A stretch of 64,000 bases of DNA. Source: Adineta ricciae. Its lineage: Eukaryota; Rotifera; Eurotatoria; Adinetida; Adinetidae. The stretch is taken from the NCBI GenBank assembly GCA_905250025.1, contig CAJNOJ010000100.1:1-64000 (forward strand), written 5' to 3'. The translations under genes were made by a program, and so were the position numbers. Under the pieces are notes generated by a model, which ran no database searches, was not told the DNA's origin, and was given only the letters and a program-made list of their open reading frames with translations. Positions 35,885 to 48,847 of this stretch are shown piece by piece (position 1 is the first letter of the stretch; every line of letters starts with the position of its first letter).

Positions 35885-36145
35885 CCAAGTCAACAAATCC
35901 GACGTTGGATCCGACCATCCGACGAAATCCGATAGGATTTCTGGTGACCGAATTGCATCGGATTCAGACTGGAAAAATCCAGTTATTTGTTGCAAATTTT
36001 ATGAGCGTTATTTTTAGCTAGGTTCTATGATGACCCTTAGAAAATCCATAAAATCCGTGTTTCGGATCCGACGCAATCCGACATGGGACCCGCAACCGTC
36101 GGATTCCGATTAGACCCGGCAGAATTCGAGCGGACCCGAGTATAG
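35885..36145. repeat. TCCGA/TCGGA word-rich island
   Basis: About 260 bp in which the word TCCGA or its complement occurs ten or more times at irregular spacing (for example near 35904, 35917, 35926, 35935, 36065-36110). It also has ACCCG and CCCGGC words and is CpG-rich against an AT-rich background. There is no tandem period and no open frame. The origin is unknown. Confidence 0.55.
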
Positions 36146-36790
36146 GATTTGTCGACCTGGGTTACAATTCCCTCAAATGAAAAAACGTCACGTTTTTAAG
36201 AATAATTACTCTTTTTCGAAAAAGATTTTATCATTCTTAAAGCAATGAGAAGCAGAATGATGTGTCACCGAGTTCTTCGATGGCTCAGGTAGTCGACTTA
36301 ACGGTAGATAAATCTGACATATCAGGCCTTGATTTCATTTGCTCTAGGGTAAAGATTTCTCCTTCAGAGATAGCCTGTCGTTCTGAGAGTGAAGTGTGGC
36401 CAAGCGTTTCCAATGGAAGCATTTGTAAACATTTTTCATGTTCTTCACAATAAGAAAATTATAAAAAGACTATTTTAGATTAGCGTCACAGATTTTCTCG
36501 ACGTCGTCTCTACATCCAACTAAATGTCAATTGTTTCGACGATGTACTTTTTTATGATAAGCTTCTTTTTCTCGGATACACGTAGAGTTTCTATGTTAAG
36601 ATAATTTAATTAGACTTTTCAGAACGTCATTCTATCGCCACATTTTCCCTCTTTAATATATATAGAGACTTATCATAAAGAGTCAAGTGACGTGCATCAT
36701 TTCATTCGTCTATAGAACACACTTCTGCGATAGTTAACATTTAGTTGATATTCATTAGAATCACGGTCTCTTACACTCATTTAGATAGAA
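36146..36790. other. Intergenic upstream of GPCR gene
   Basis: A 63-codon open frame at 36262-36453 is unsupported. An acceptor-like ATTTAG lies 8 nt before the GPCR start codon. A TATATA stretch is at about 36658. Confidence 0.4.
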
Positions 36791-37992
36791 ATGAATATCA
36801 GCAACAGTAGCAATGGAAGTTCTTTCGGTGGTGGAATGGGCCCACCCCCAAGATCTGGCTCATCTGCTATCACACCTCTACAAAGAAATGTTGTTCTTTA
36901 TGGCTATTTAGTTCTTTTCATCTTTGGCTTTTTTGGTCATTCGATGAGTTTAACTATCTTTCGTCGTCCAACTCTTTGCAAAGTATCAACAAGCACACTC
37001 TTCATCTATATGACAATATCCAATCTCATTTATCTCCTCACGTGTTTCTATACATTTATTTTTCTTGGCCTCAATGTTTCAAGAGAAAACAAGAATATGA
37101 TGAATCAACTATGTCGTGCTTATTCATTTCTTCAATATTTCTGTATGTGTTGTACAGCTTGGTTTCTATTAACTATCACCATTGATCGATGGCTTCGCGT
37201 TCGATTTCCATTCCGAGTCAAAGAACTGTGCACACGACAACGGGTGACTATTGGTGCATGTGTCATTGTGATCGTCTCTGCTGCTCTCAACTCTCATCTG
37301 GCTTTACCATTCATAGGAGTTGTTGGTGATGCGACTGTTTGTTCCACTTATCCAACAGCAAATGCAGCCTATCAGTATTTCTACTTAACGGTAAGATTCT
37401 TCATTCGAATACTGGAAAACATTTCTTGATTTGTCTTTTGAAGATTTGGCCAATACTAATCACAATTCTTCAAATAATCCTACCAATAATACTTCTCTTA
37501 GCATTCAGTATCAGCATGTTTGTTGAACTTCGTCGACAACAGCAACAAAAGACACAGTTAAAACGCAGTGACGGTGGTGGTCGTCGTCGTGTTTTTCTCG
37601 ATCGACAAATGTTGTTGATCATGATCTCAAGCATCCTCCTGTTTTTCATCACTCAGATCCCATTGAGTCTCTTTTACATTCTCATGACCTATGTTCTACG
37701 ATCGAGACTCACATTGGAACAACTATTTCAGTTCAACAATTTTGCAATTTTGATTGCTTCGATCGATTATGCAGTAAGAAGGATGAAGAAAGATTTGTTA
37801 TTTCATCGGAAAGTTTGTTTCTTTAAGGCATCATTCTATGTTCATTGTCTATCAAGTCGATTGTTTCGTCAAGAATTTTACAATGTGATCCATCTTGTTC
37901 GAAATCGTCGTGTTGGTGTTGTCACACAATTGTTCGGTCATCAAGCCACTCAAATCGAAACTCAATTGACCCAATTACAAACTCGAAAATGA
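36791..37992 (+). CDS. Rhodopsin-like G-protein-coupled receptor
   Basis: Exons 36791-37390, 37444-37773 and 37828-37992 (introns 53 and 54 nt) encode 364 residues with seven TM helices after a glycosylated N-terminus (NISNSSNGSS). TM3 ends in TITIDRWLRV, a DRW variant of the DRY motif. The conserved Cys pair is present (NQLCRAYS and ATVCSTYP in loop 2). TM7 reads NFAILIASIDYA, a variant of NPxxY, followed by SFYVHCLSSRLFRQEF. The second intron is a multiple of three without stops, so retention would add 18 residues inside TM7. Splicing restores the family alignment. It is probably a peptide receptor of the FMRFamide-like or orphan group. The ligand is not predictable. The start is supported by an upstream acceptor. 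Confidence 0.88.
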
Positions 37993-38059
37993 AAATTTCT
38001 TGGTAAATTTCTGAATTTACTGATTAAACTTGTCCATAATATAAAGATTTTCTTGTTGA

Positions 38060-38720
38060 TCAAAAATGATTTCTCCCGAAGCAAACAGTTGATGTTTTGT
38101 TTTCAGGCGACCACAAATGTTCATTATACTGAATAATGATTTGTCCATGTAATGAATCTTTGAAAAACCTCATAATTCGATGATTCTGATGATTATCTGA
38201 ATCAGAAATACAAATCGATTGGTGATGATCCACGAGGATAAATGTTGGGTGATTCAATTGATGTAACCGATGACATTTTCCATGTTCACCTGCGATATTT
38301 CTTCGTATCAAAAATATACACATTTTCTTGATTATCCATTGTTATTCCAAAACAATCGATATTTTGCAGAAGAACTTTGCTCGACTTCGAATTTTCACTC
38401 AAAATCGGAGAATTGTTCGATTCTGTCGATCGCAGATAAAGAAGAATTTGCCTTTTCGATCATAATCAGTATTTAAAGGTTCACTCAATTGATTCATTGC
38501 ATTTTCACAAAAGTTTCTTCCAGAAATTATTTCGTCGAACCGTTTTTCGTTGCTATACTTCATATTCCGATGATTTTGCTTATTAACAACGAATAAATCT
38601 TTGTTTTCGTATGAACTCTGCGGGAAATGCAGTTGATCCAAAGAATATCCATATGTATTCCATGAGCTGCCTAATTCGAATATAAATAGATATCTATATC
38701 ATACTTATAATAGTAGAATA
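38060..38720 (-). pseudogene. NHL-repeat protein pseudogene
   Basis: On the minus strand, two separate frames carry NHL-type repeats. The first is LDQLHFPQSSYENKDLFVVN, with NQLSEPLNTDYDRKGKFFFI and RQNRTILRF. The second is LNHPTFILVDHHQSICISD, with NHRIMRFFKDS. These correspond to the repeating unit in which L-x-x-P precedes a V/I-x-D-x-x strand and N-H-R. A stop after RTILRF and a frameshift break the array, and no start or full propeller is present. NHL families are large in bdelloids. This looks like a decayed member. Confidence 0.68.
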
Positions 38721-39226
38721 CAAATAGTTGTTTTACCATCTATTAAGTCTTTGAAATGCTTTACATCGAGACCCTCAAATGAAAAACGAATCATAAACTG
38801 TATACTTCTCGACGGTATCCAGGTCTTCTTGACTTAAAACACATTAAACTTGTCACACTAGATTTTGTTAATTGTTTACGAACATAGTTGTTTTCAGGCG
38901 ACGAATGGTCCATCCACGCGTTTCTCTTTTCTTTGACAGACAATAAAACTATATGTAACTTTTGTCGAATCGAATTCTTCTCACTATTAATCATTCTTTA
39001 TAACTTGACGGCCGAACAAAATAAATAGGCAGTATTGTTTTTCTTTTCTTCCAGGTCCTTTGATCTAATTTTATTGAATAACCGTCGGGTACATTCTGCG
39101 ACTATTGTTTCCACGGACTGACCACACACCCGCATAAATATCCCGTTACTGATCGGAATTTGCTTTTATACAAATCAACGATCTTCCACCACTTTATTTC
39201 ATCGTGTACGAGCATCTTCAATCAAA
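38721..39226. other. Intergenic upstream of small peptide gene
   Basis: Non-coding apart from weak open frames. The promoter-proximal part holds the TATA-like site listed separately. Confidence 0.4.
39164..39171 (+). promoter_or_regulatory. TATA-like box of secreted peptide gene
   Basis: TTTTATAC lies about 55 nt before the ATG at 39227, in a stretch without other start codons. Placement fits a TATA element with a short 5' UTR. This is inference only. Confidence 0.3.
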
Positions 39227-39475
39227 ATGAACAAGTTTATTGTTGCTATCTTCGTCGTTTTTCTTATTCAAATGGTTTTTCAATCGAATATTTTGATCAA
39301 TGCTAATGATAATATGGTTGTTGAAATGACTACTGCCTCACCTGTACTCGAAAAGCCTAAACTGATTCGTCGTCGTCGATATTGTATGGTTATGGGTGGT
39401 CGATCAGTATGCTCTTCGACTCCTGAATGCGAGACTGACGCATTTGGACGACTTTCATGTGTGGGTAAAAAATAG
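39227..39475 (+). CDS. Small secreted cationic Cys-containing peptide precursor
   Basis: This 82-residue open frame has a clear signal peptide (NKFIVAIFVVFLIQMVF), a pro-region to about residue 47, a basic RRRR cleavage-like site, and a C-terminal peptide of about 30 residues. That peptide has four cysteines (YCMVMGGRSVCSSTPECE, then LSCVGKK). The layout is that of a neuropeptide or antimicrobial-type precursor processed by a furin-like protease. A poly(A)-like AATAAA occurs about 50 nt after the stop. No known peptide family is recognised, and activity is unknown. Confidence 0.65.
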   Translation: MNKFIVAIFVVFLIQMVFQSNILINANDNMVVEMTTASPVLEKPKLIRRRRYCMVMGGRSVCSSTPECETDAFGRLSCVGKK

Positions 39476-39719
39476 TTTCTTCTTAAATATGTGTTTCTGT
39501 ATGTGTATCAATGTCATTTCTCTAGAATAAAGTCTAACAATGTAGAAATTAATCGATCTTTTTAATTATCGATATAATAATATGTTCAGTTACGAACTAA
39601 CTATATTTGATAACATGAAGAAAAGACAGTAATACAATGATAATAGAGAGTGTAGATATGGATTCTTGTGTGTATATGGCTGTAGTAGTGAAATTGAAAA
39701 TGGCCAATAATCATTATCA

Positions 39720-40302
39720 TCATAATTGGACAATTTCGATCGTAGAATTCAGATCAGTATCAATCTCTGCTGAATCGGTTTTGTAATTATTCGTAGACCA
39801 TTGCGATGAATTACGAAGATTTGGTTGTGGAAACCAATACGTATCGATGACATTGCAGATGAAAGTAAAAAGAAAGATAGCAATAAGACAAGCAAGTAGA
39901 ATAATATAAAGTAGATAAATGATATTTCGAAGAGTGAAATGTACACAAGAAATATTATCGTTCACAATGATGGTTTTATCTCTATACAGTGGAGAGTGAA
40001 ATAGTCATTTTAAACAATGAATAGCATTACTTTTTCGAAAGGAAATCTTCGTTTTGATCAACTAATGATGACTGATTTTCAACGCCATCGGTAATTGGTA
40101 AAACTGAACTTATGATAAATCTATAGACTCATGTCTTAGTAATGATGAGAAAATGTATAACCTACCGCTTTTCGTCTAGATGTTTTCCTTGTTCCAAAGA
40201 AACACATTCAGCACCTCCTCTATGACCCAGCGTTCGATTTCCATTCAACGATCGTTCTGCTTTCGTACTAGAGAAATCAAAGTTAACTGATCGGATAGAT
40301 GT
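39720..40302 (-). CDS. Single-pass membrane protein, 3' exons of an unrecognised gene
   Basis: Three in-phase exons are visible: about 40302-40166 (with RSLNGNRTLGHRGGAECVSL), 40108-40031 (LPITDGVENQSSLVDQNED), and 39981-39720. The last encodes a TM helix (YLLYIILLACLIAIFLFTF) and a short polar tail ending STIEIVQL. Introns are 57 and 49 nt with GT-AG ends. Further upstream (about 40,440-40,300) a coding-looking frame (AKIYYWRFVSDFLRIEY) cannot be joined by a normal intron, so the 5' end is unresolved. Family not recognised. Confidence 0.5.
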
Positions 40303-40674
40303 CACTAAATGCTGAATGAACTACACAATTTCGTATTTTATATTCAATACGAAGAAAATCCGAAACAAATCTCCAGTAATATATTTTAGCATTTAAAAAA
40401 TTATGTCGATCAATATGACCTACAACTGAAAATCTATTCGTACAAATGGTCCAATCTTATACTATCATGAACAGACCAATTAAAATCTTTATCGTCAGGT
40501 ATTTTTCTATATTTTTGAAGTGCAAACAAAACTAATACTCACATCTCCATCAACAGCAAGTCAAAACTCGAATGATTGTATTTTCTATCTTTTGACAATT
40601 CACATCTATCATTACTGTTATCTCTCTTCAAGATTGTCCATTAATTATAACTTGTACAAAAAGAAAATCAGCCA

Positions 40675-41142
40675 ATGCAACGTCGTTCTGTTCCTCGTAC
40701 CGATCCTCGGTATAATCAAATTCGTGCAAGAAATAACGATAGCGTGAAACGCTCACGAGAAAAATCTCGTCGTGAACGTGATGAAACAGTCGAAGCTATA
40801 AGTCAGCTCGAAGAAGAAAATAAGCAACTAGTCGAACAAATCCAAACCATGAAACGAGAGTTCGATCAACTACAAGATTTATTCAAACAGCATACGGGAA
40901 TAGCCGTAGATCAGCTATTATCGTCAGAAACGAACTCAACTGAGTCGCAATCGAAAGTAACTTTGCCTCCTCCTCCTTCTTCGCAATCATCTTCATCACA
41001 ACCTGTTCTAACAATTAATACAAATGAAGTCCAGACAAATGCAGCAACATCAGATGCTCAACTTGACCCAACTACGCTCGACGGAGCGATCGTTTTAATA
41101 AACGGTGTTCAATATAAGATTGTTAGCATGAATAAAAACTAA
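40675..41142 (+). CDS. CEBPG: C/EBP-gamma-like bZIP transcription factor
   Basis: A single open frame of 155 residues. The basic region reads RARNNDSVKRSREKSRRERD, matching the RNN-x-A/S-V-x-x-S-R signature of C/EBP proteins. It runs directly into a leucine-zipper heptad stretch (AISQLEEENKQLVEQIQTM then LQDLFKQH). The rest is Pro/Ser/Thr-rich with no long activation domain, so size and layout resemble C/EBP-gamma, a dimer partner that binds CCAAT-type sites in stress and differentiation responses. It lies 67 bp before the Canopy gene on the same strand. An upstream exon cannot be excluded, but the ATG gives a complete bZIP. Confidence 0.85.
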   Translation: MQRRSVPRTDPRYNQIRARNNDSVKRSREKSRRERDETVEAISQLEEENKQLVEQIQTMKREFDQLQDLFKQHTGIAVDQLLSSETNSTESQSKVTLPPPPSSQSSSSQPVLTINTNEVQTNAATSDAQLDPTTLDGAIVLINGVQYKIVSMNKN

Positions 41143-42440
41143 CTATTCAAACAGTTTGCTCTCTCTATGTATATAGGAACGAAAACGCAATCTTCATTCT
41201 ATTTTGTAGATGAATTTTCCTGTATATATTCTATTTACCTTCTTTCTTATCAATCAAGTAATATCAACGAATGATCAGACAAAGAAGAAAAAAGATTTTT
41301 ATTGTTCAGGTACGATCAACTATATATTCCTGTGAATTTGTAAGTTATTTGTCTATACTTCAGCATGTAAATCCATGAGCGATACAATATTTCATGAAAT
41401 GAATAATGTCGATCCCAATGAACGTGTTCAAGTCGGTTCGTATCGTGTCGACGGTCATGGACATCAAAAATTGAAAGATGTAGAACACTTTTCTCTCTTT
41501 TCACTTCGTATCATTTCTATTTTTCTGTAGGTACCAATCACCGAAACAAGATACCATGCGGAGAATGTTTTAGATAATATTTGCACAAAATTTCTTGATA
41601 AGGGTAAAGATGTTTTCTTTCACCAGCAAGAAATCAATCTCGAATGGAACATTTGTTTAGATGTGATACCCAAACAACTGAGAAATATTTATGAACATGC
41701 CGTAAGTAATTGTTTCGAGTGAAGATTTTCTTTTCTCCAATTTGATCAATAAGTTCAGATCGAGTTTTTCTCTCTCTCTCTCTATCTTCATTATTGTGTA
41801 TGTGCTATTAACATCCGTTTCCTGCATTATGACTTCGTTCATTCCCTGTTGAATCGATTGAGCATATTTATTAGGTAGACACCATCAAAAAAAAATATGT
41901 ATGAGCCTTGCTTTGTTGACATTTCTTCTTCTGCGTTGTCGTCGTATAATTAAAAGTAGACAAATATCTCTTTCTCTTTGCCGATTTTTTTTTTCTATTC
42001 AAATAAAACAGAAAGAACGAGATTGACGATAGAGGAAAAAAAAGAAAATTCGAATAAGGGTAGTGCGTCAATATTAGTCGTGTCTGAATGATGATTGTAA
42101 ACGCTTGTGAAAAAAGATCTCCATTACAGCAAATGAGAAAAAGCGATGATGAGAAATGATTTCCATCTGTCATTCAGAATAAAAAAAATCGACGTTCTTT
42201 TTTTCTAACATTCTGACCAAACAAGATTGATGAACGAACGATTATCCTCAATTTCAACAGATTATTTGCTAAAGAAAACAGAAAAGAGATAAATATGTCA
42301 CGCAACAAATCTGACTTAATACTGCCTTTTCTTTTCCTCAAACATGAAAATTAATATTAAGAAAAAAAACGAAAGAGAGAAATGATGAGAAGACCTTCAA
42401 ATACAAATTCAGTTATTGATCTTTAGAAGAAAAGAAAACA

Positions 42441-44412
<1,972 letters not shown>

Positions 44413-44508
44413 GAGAGTGAGGGAGTGCAAAAAAAACACATTTATGTCATTGACACATTTCTTTATTATACATTAAAAAATCAACATAAATATTACTTCC
44501 TTGTCACC

Positions 44509-44509
44509 N
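44509..44509. other. Single ambiguous base N at duplication junction
   Basis: The only N in the window sits immediately before the second copy begins (44510). It probably marks a scaffold or contig join. Confidence 0.9.
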
Positions 44510-46355
44510 AATGTCTGAAATAATATGTGTTGAATAAACTAGAAACCTTTAAATTATATCTGTGTATTTATTTATTTACTCGAAGGTTATTATACATTTG
44601 CATAGGCCTTGTTATGACATATCAATTTACAGTTTTACTCCCGTCTTCTTCCTTTCTAGTGTGATGATATTCTCGAGGAGCATCACGAAAGTCTTATTGA
44701 TTTACTTGTTACACAAAATAAAAACATACAAACATCAAGACAATTAGCAGAACTTTTATGCGTGGAAACAAATGGTAAGAAATGATCAAGTTGAATGCAT
44801 TGAGAAATATTCATTCCGATTGATTTAGAATATTGCAAAGCCGATCAGCTTGATGAGCTTTTCAAACCCCCACCGCCGACACCACCAATCGAAGAACAAA
44901 GAGAAGGAGAAGAAGCAGTAGAAGAAGAAGAAAAGACGGAGTTATGAAAAAAAAGACATCACAGAAAATACTTTTGATTAGGCAAATAACTGTCATCGTT
45001 TTTTTATTCTTAGTATTTATTTGTTGTTATTGCATTGCTTACTGTTAACTGTTGCTTCTTTTTGAATATAAGAGAGAAGGAGAAGAATTTCATCGCATGC
45101 ATCGTACCACGAATGGACCTGCTTATCTTTTAATTGAATTAAGCCATACAAGAAGCATCCAATTCTGATGCAATAAGATCGGACATTGATGGTCGACAAC
45201 TGGATAGAATCAAATACACGTTCATCTGATATTTGTCGATGGAAAACTAAAAACTGTTATCATTCAATCGAATCATCAAGGTTTTCTTCGTAATCATTTT
45301 GAGTTTGACCTTGCTCTAAGGAAGAGAAACTCGTCTTATATCTCTAAACATCAAGGAATGATTCGCCATCTGAGATACTTGAATTAACATGATAAAATTA
45401 TTTGTCTTCATGCATAAACTGGTAACAATCAAGGAAATATACTTACCTGAATGATCGATTTCAATATTTGAAGAGTACGTGTTGGATCAATACACCTGAA
45501 ACTTTGCTCACCTATTCACGCAAGAGCAAAGGTTTGAGAAAAATTTCAGGCGTGCATTTCCAACGCTTAACAATCGGATCGTATATAATAGAGAAGAAAA
45601 TAATATCTAAAATAATATAACAAAAGAAGAAGAAAAAAATCCTTGACTAAGAGTCAATATAAATTTGGAGTTCTGACCTTTTTTCTCGGCAAAAAAAAAC
45701 AACCAAAAAACTAGTAGGTGGTGAAATCATAGCTCTTTCTTTCTCTCTCTCTCTCCCTTTCTTCTTTTAAGCCTTCGAGCAAATATCTACGCGTTCGTTG
45801 TCTGAATCACCTTCGATGTCTTGTTGTTGTTTTGGCCTTCTTTTAAGATATCGCTACCTTCTCGCACAATTGCTTATTGATCTTAAGAAATCTTGGTTGC
45901 TGATAGTCTATCTTGATATACTTGATTTTCTTCATATCTAGTGTTCTTCGTCTCATATATACACACACAGAACTAGTCGTTTTCTTCGGCTGACTCACAT
46001 GCGAAGTAGCTGCCAAAAAACGCGGTTTCCGTCAATATGAAAGAAGAGGAAAAAAGAATGCAAATCAATCGTGTTGTTCTACTAAACACATTTTAAATCT
46101 AAATAGTCGAGTTTTTTGTGATTAATATCCTATTAACTTGTCAAAAGAAGAATAAACTATACTGAATATTAGAAAGAAATGAATCATACCTTTTCTTTGC
46201 TGCTTAATTATAATAAGTAGAGATTAATAAGAATGATCTGTTATCAAGAAAACAATGTAAAATATTGCGTGGATCATTGAATATATATAAGAATGATCTT
46301 TCTATTTTCATCGTCATCATTAGACTCTCCTTGTAGATATGTGCCTAGAGAGAGA
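44510..46355. repeat. Tandem duplication, copy 2
   Basis: Starts one base after the N and mirrors 42441-44290. Differences are a few percent by eye, including small indels in the acidic tail codons of Canopy exon 5. Confidence 0.9.
44660..44947 (+). pseudogene. Duplicate of Canopy exons 4 and 5 only
   Basis: Exon 4' (44660-44774) and exon 5' (44829-44947) keep intact frames and splice sites. The product fragment runs CDDILEEHHESLIDLL ... YCKADQLDELF and ends EEEEKTEL with a longer acidic tail. Exons 1-3, including the signal peptide, are absent, so it cannot encode a functional Canopy on its own. Conserved frames suggest it is an allele of the real 3' end, misplaced by assembly, rather than an old pseudogene. 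Confidence 0.82.
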
Positions 46356-48847
46356 ATGAGTGTTGTTGTGCGTGTATGTGTGTTTGTAGCGCAATGTCAC
46401 TTTTCTCTCTCTCTCTCCCTCTCCCTACTTCTCCCCCTCTTTCCTATCGACTATGTGTTATGTTCACGTCATGCCAGCATTACAAAAAAAGAAGGAGAGC
46501 GAAGAATAAGATTTTTGCGTATGGGTAGCGTGATGTGATGTGTTGGCAAACTCGTCGTCTCTCGATTTCTCTCGTTCTCATTTTTTCGGTTATTTTCTTT
46601 CATCGATGAGGAATAACGAATGAGGGAGAGAAGAAGTAATCGGTCGATATAAAAAAGAATGGAGAGGAGAAGAAGAGAAAAAAAACGAAGAAAAAGTCTT
46701 TATATATGTATGCTGATTTATTTGGCACGACTGGTGTGTGCGCATGGTGGTAGGAAAGACACAAGACATAGAAGAAATCATTATCAAGATTTAAAATATA
46801 CGTAAACTCTCTGACGTTCTCGTCAATTTCATTGATGGAATCTGAACGCTTCTCGTCTTTTCTCCTTTCTTCTCATCTGGAATAATGTTGAAAAACGACT
46901 CGTGCACGCATGGTAATTGATACTGCTGTGACGACGGGCAGCAACCACCAGATTTATGTCAATACAATTAGTCAAGCAACGACTAATGACAATTGCTAGT
47001 GAAGGTGATGATGATGACGACAATGATTTGCTTCTTTACTCTTACTGACATTTACATCAGACTGAGTGTATATGTATGTATATATGAAAGGAGAACGGAT
47101 ATTGATCTTTTCTTACGGCTACTCGCTTCGTCACCATCATCTCTACATGCCTGATAATGGCATTTGTACGAGAGAAACATGGCAACTAAAATAATGCCAT
47201 ATGTTAAGATAGATCATCAGAGACAGAGTTTTATGTACAAATCATCAATAACATTTGTCACTATCGACTTTTTATCGCACAACGACGCGTTTTTTCTCGA
47301 GAAAAAGACTTTTCTTATCTTATCGTCGATATTCACATCGTATCGAAAAACTCATTTTCTGAATGAAAATCGACATTTGAAAAACTTCGTCACTAACAGA
47401 GAAAGACTCCAATCTCGTTCAAAACATTTTTTTCTACGTGAATAAAACTGATTGGCATCGGACATTTTCTCAAAGAGAAATGTTCACTTACGTATTCCCA
47501 TAGTAAAATAATGTTAACGCTAAAGTTGAAGACACACTGTTCCCAATCGATCTGTCATCAATTGTCGTTCTTTTATAGCACGACTTACTTTCTTCTGGAG
47601 AGATATTTTTTCTCTTTCTCACGCACAATCCATTTTGCCTCCAACGTCGACATTCTATCACGATAGAGAAGAAGAGAAAAAAAGGAAAGTTCTCATTCTT
47701 TTTTCCCTCTACGCACACATATATCTTGGAAACATACATGAAACCTTGTTTATTGTATACATGCGCTCGTGCATCTCAAAGCCCATAAACAATCGAAAGA
47801 TAAAGAAAAAAAACCGAGAGGACATAAGAGGAAATGAGAAAGATTTCCCTTGTTCTCTCGACGAGTACTGTAATGATGATAGCATCTTCCTCACACACAT
47901 GGCATCGTTCCTCTCTCTCTCTCTCTCCGATTAAATCCGCTGCGTCGTGCAATCGTTCGCAGTCATCATCTTCATCGATTGTCGACTCTATATGCACACT
48001 CACATACATATATCTCTGATAAAGAATGAATAAAAAAAATCAATGTAGAGAAGGAGAAAGAAAAACCTAGGAAAAATCGTTCAGTCTAGTTGCATGTGGA
48101 TGACATTAATCAATGAAGACAAGAAGTACTTACATTGTCGTTCGAACATGCATTCTGCTTCAATAGAAATTCATAACGGAAAATAAAAGAAAAGGAGAAG
48201 TCGATTTCGATCTTCTAATGATTTATTTTACAATGCGAAGACTTCGTTGATAACAACACTTGACGTCACAATGAATTTTATCCAACTATATCAACACATA
48301 GAGACAAATCCATATCGCATCATGGCAAGCATGTGCTCAACACAAGCAAAAAGATGGCGACTATTAGAGAGAAACAAGACAAATTCATAATGTTAATTGT
48401 ATAGGCTTTTTTTCCCTTTCATTATCCATAATTCTTTATTTACTTATCGATACTCAGCTAATGCTAAGAAGATTCTCTTAACTCGAACTAAATAGTTTGT
48501 TTGTCGTATTTAAAAATAGAAAGCGAGCTAAGCACCAATAAATGCTTTTATTTGTCTAATAATAAAAAGCAAATCTAATCCACTTCTCTGGTGATCTTTT
48601 ATATCCTACGTATGAGCAATTCGAGTATAATAGAAATAAATACAGAACATCCAAAGCTATAAATATACCATTTACTTCATTATATTATCATTTGTTTCTT
48701 TCTCATCATTTATTTTTACAAGATTAATTAGTAGTCGAAACTGACATTTCTCTTCAGCGAACCATCAACTCGGAATTAATTCGTTTGGAAAACTCAACTA
48801 AAATCTTTTTCGTGAGGAAAAAAAACCTTCATCGAGAGTTCGATATT
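46356..48847. other. Long gene-poor region
   Basis: About 2.5 kb with pyrimidine-rich and GA-rich low-complexity runs (46,405-46,440, 47,910-47,930) and many short unsupported frames. It could hold non-coding exons or regulatory DNA. I see nothing definite. Confidence 0.45.

Noticed and set aside
36262..36453. 63-codon Ser-rich frame upstream of the GPCR
   Set aside because: No ATG start and no coding support, and it lies in the likely 5' region of the GPCR gene.
37391..37992. Reading the GPCR second intron (37774-37827) as coding
   Set aside because: The intron is in frame, but removal restores the TM7 motif and has standard splice sites, so I treat it as spliced.
47164..48040. Multiple 60-100 codon frames on both strands
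   Set aside because: Low-complexity pyrimidine/GA-rich DNA. None has splice structure or family signatures.
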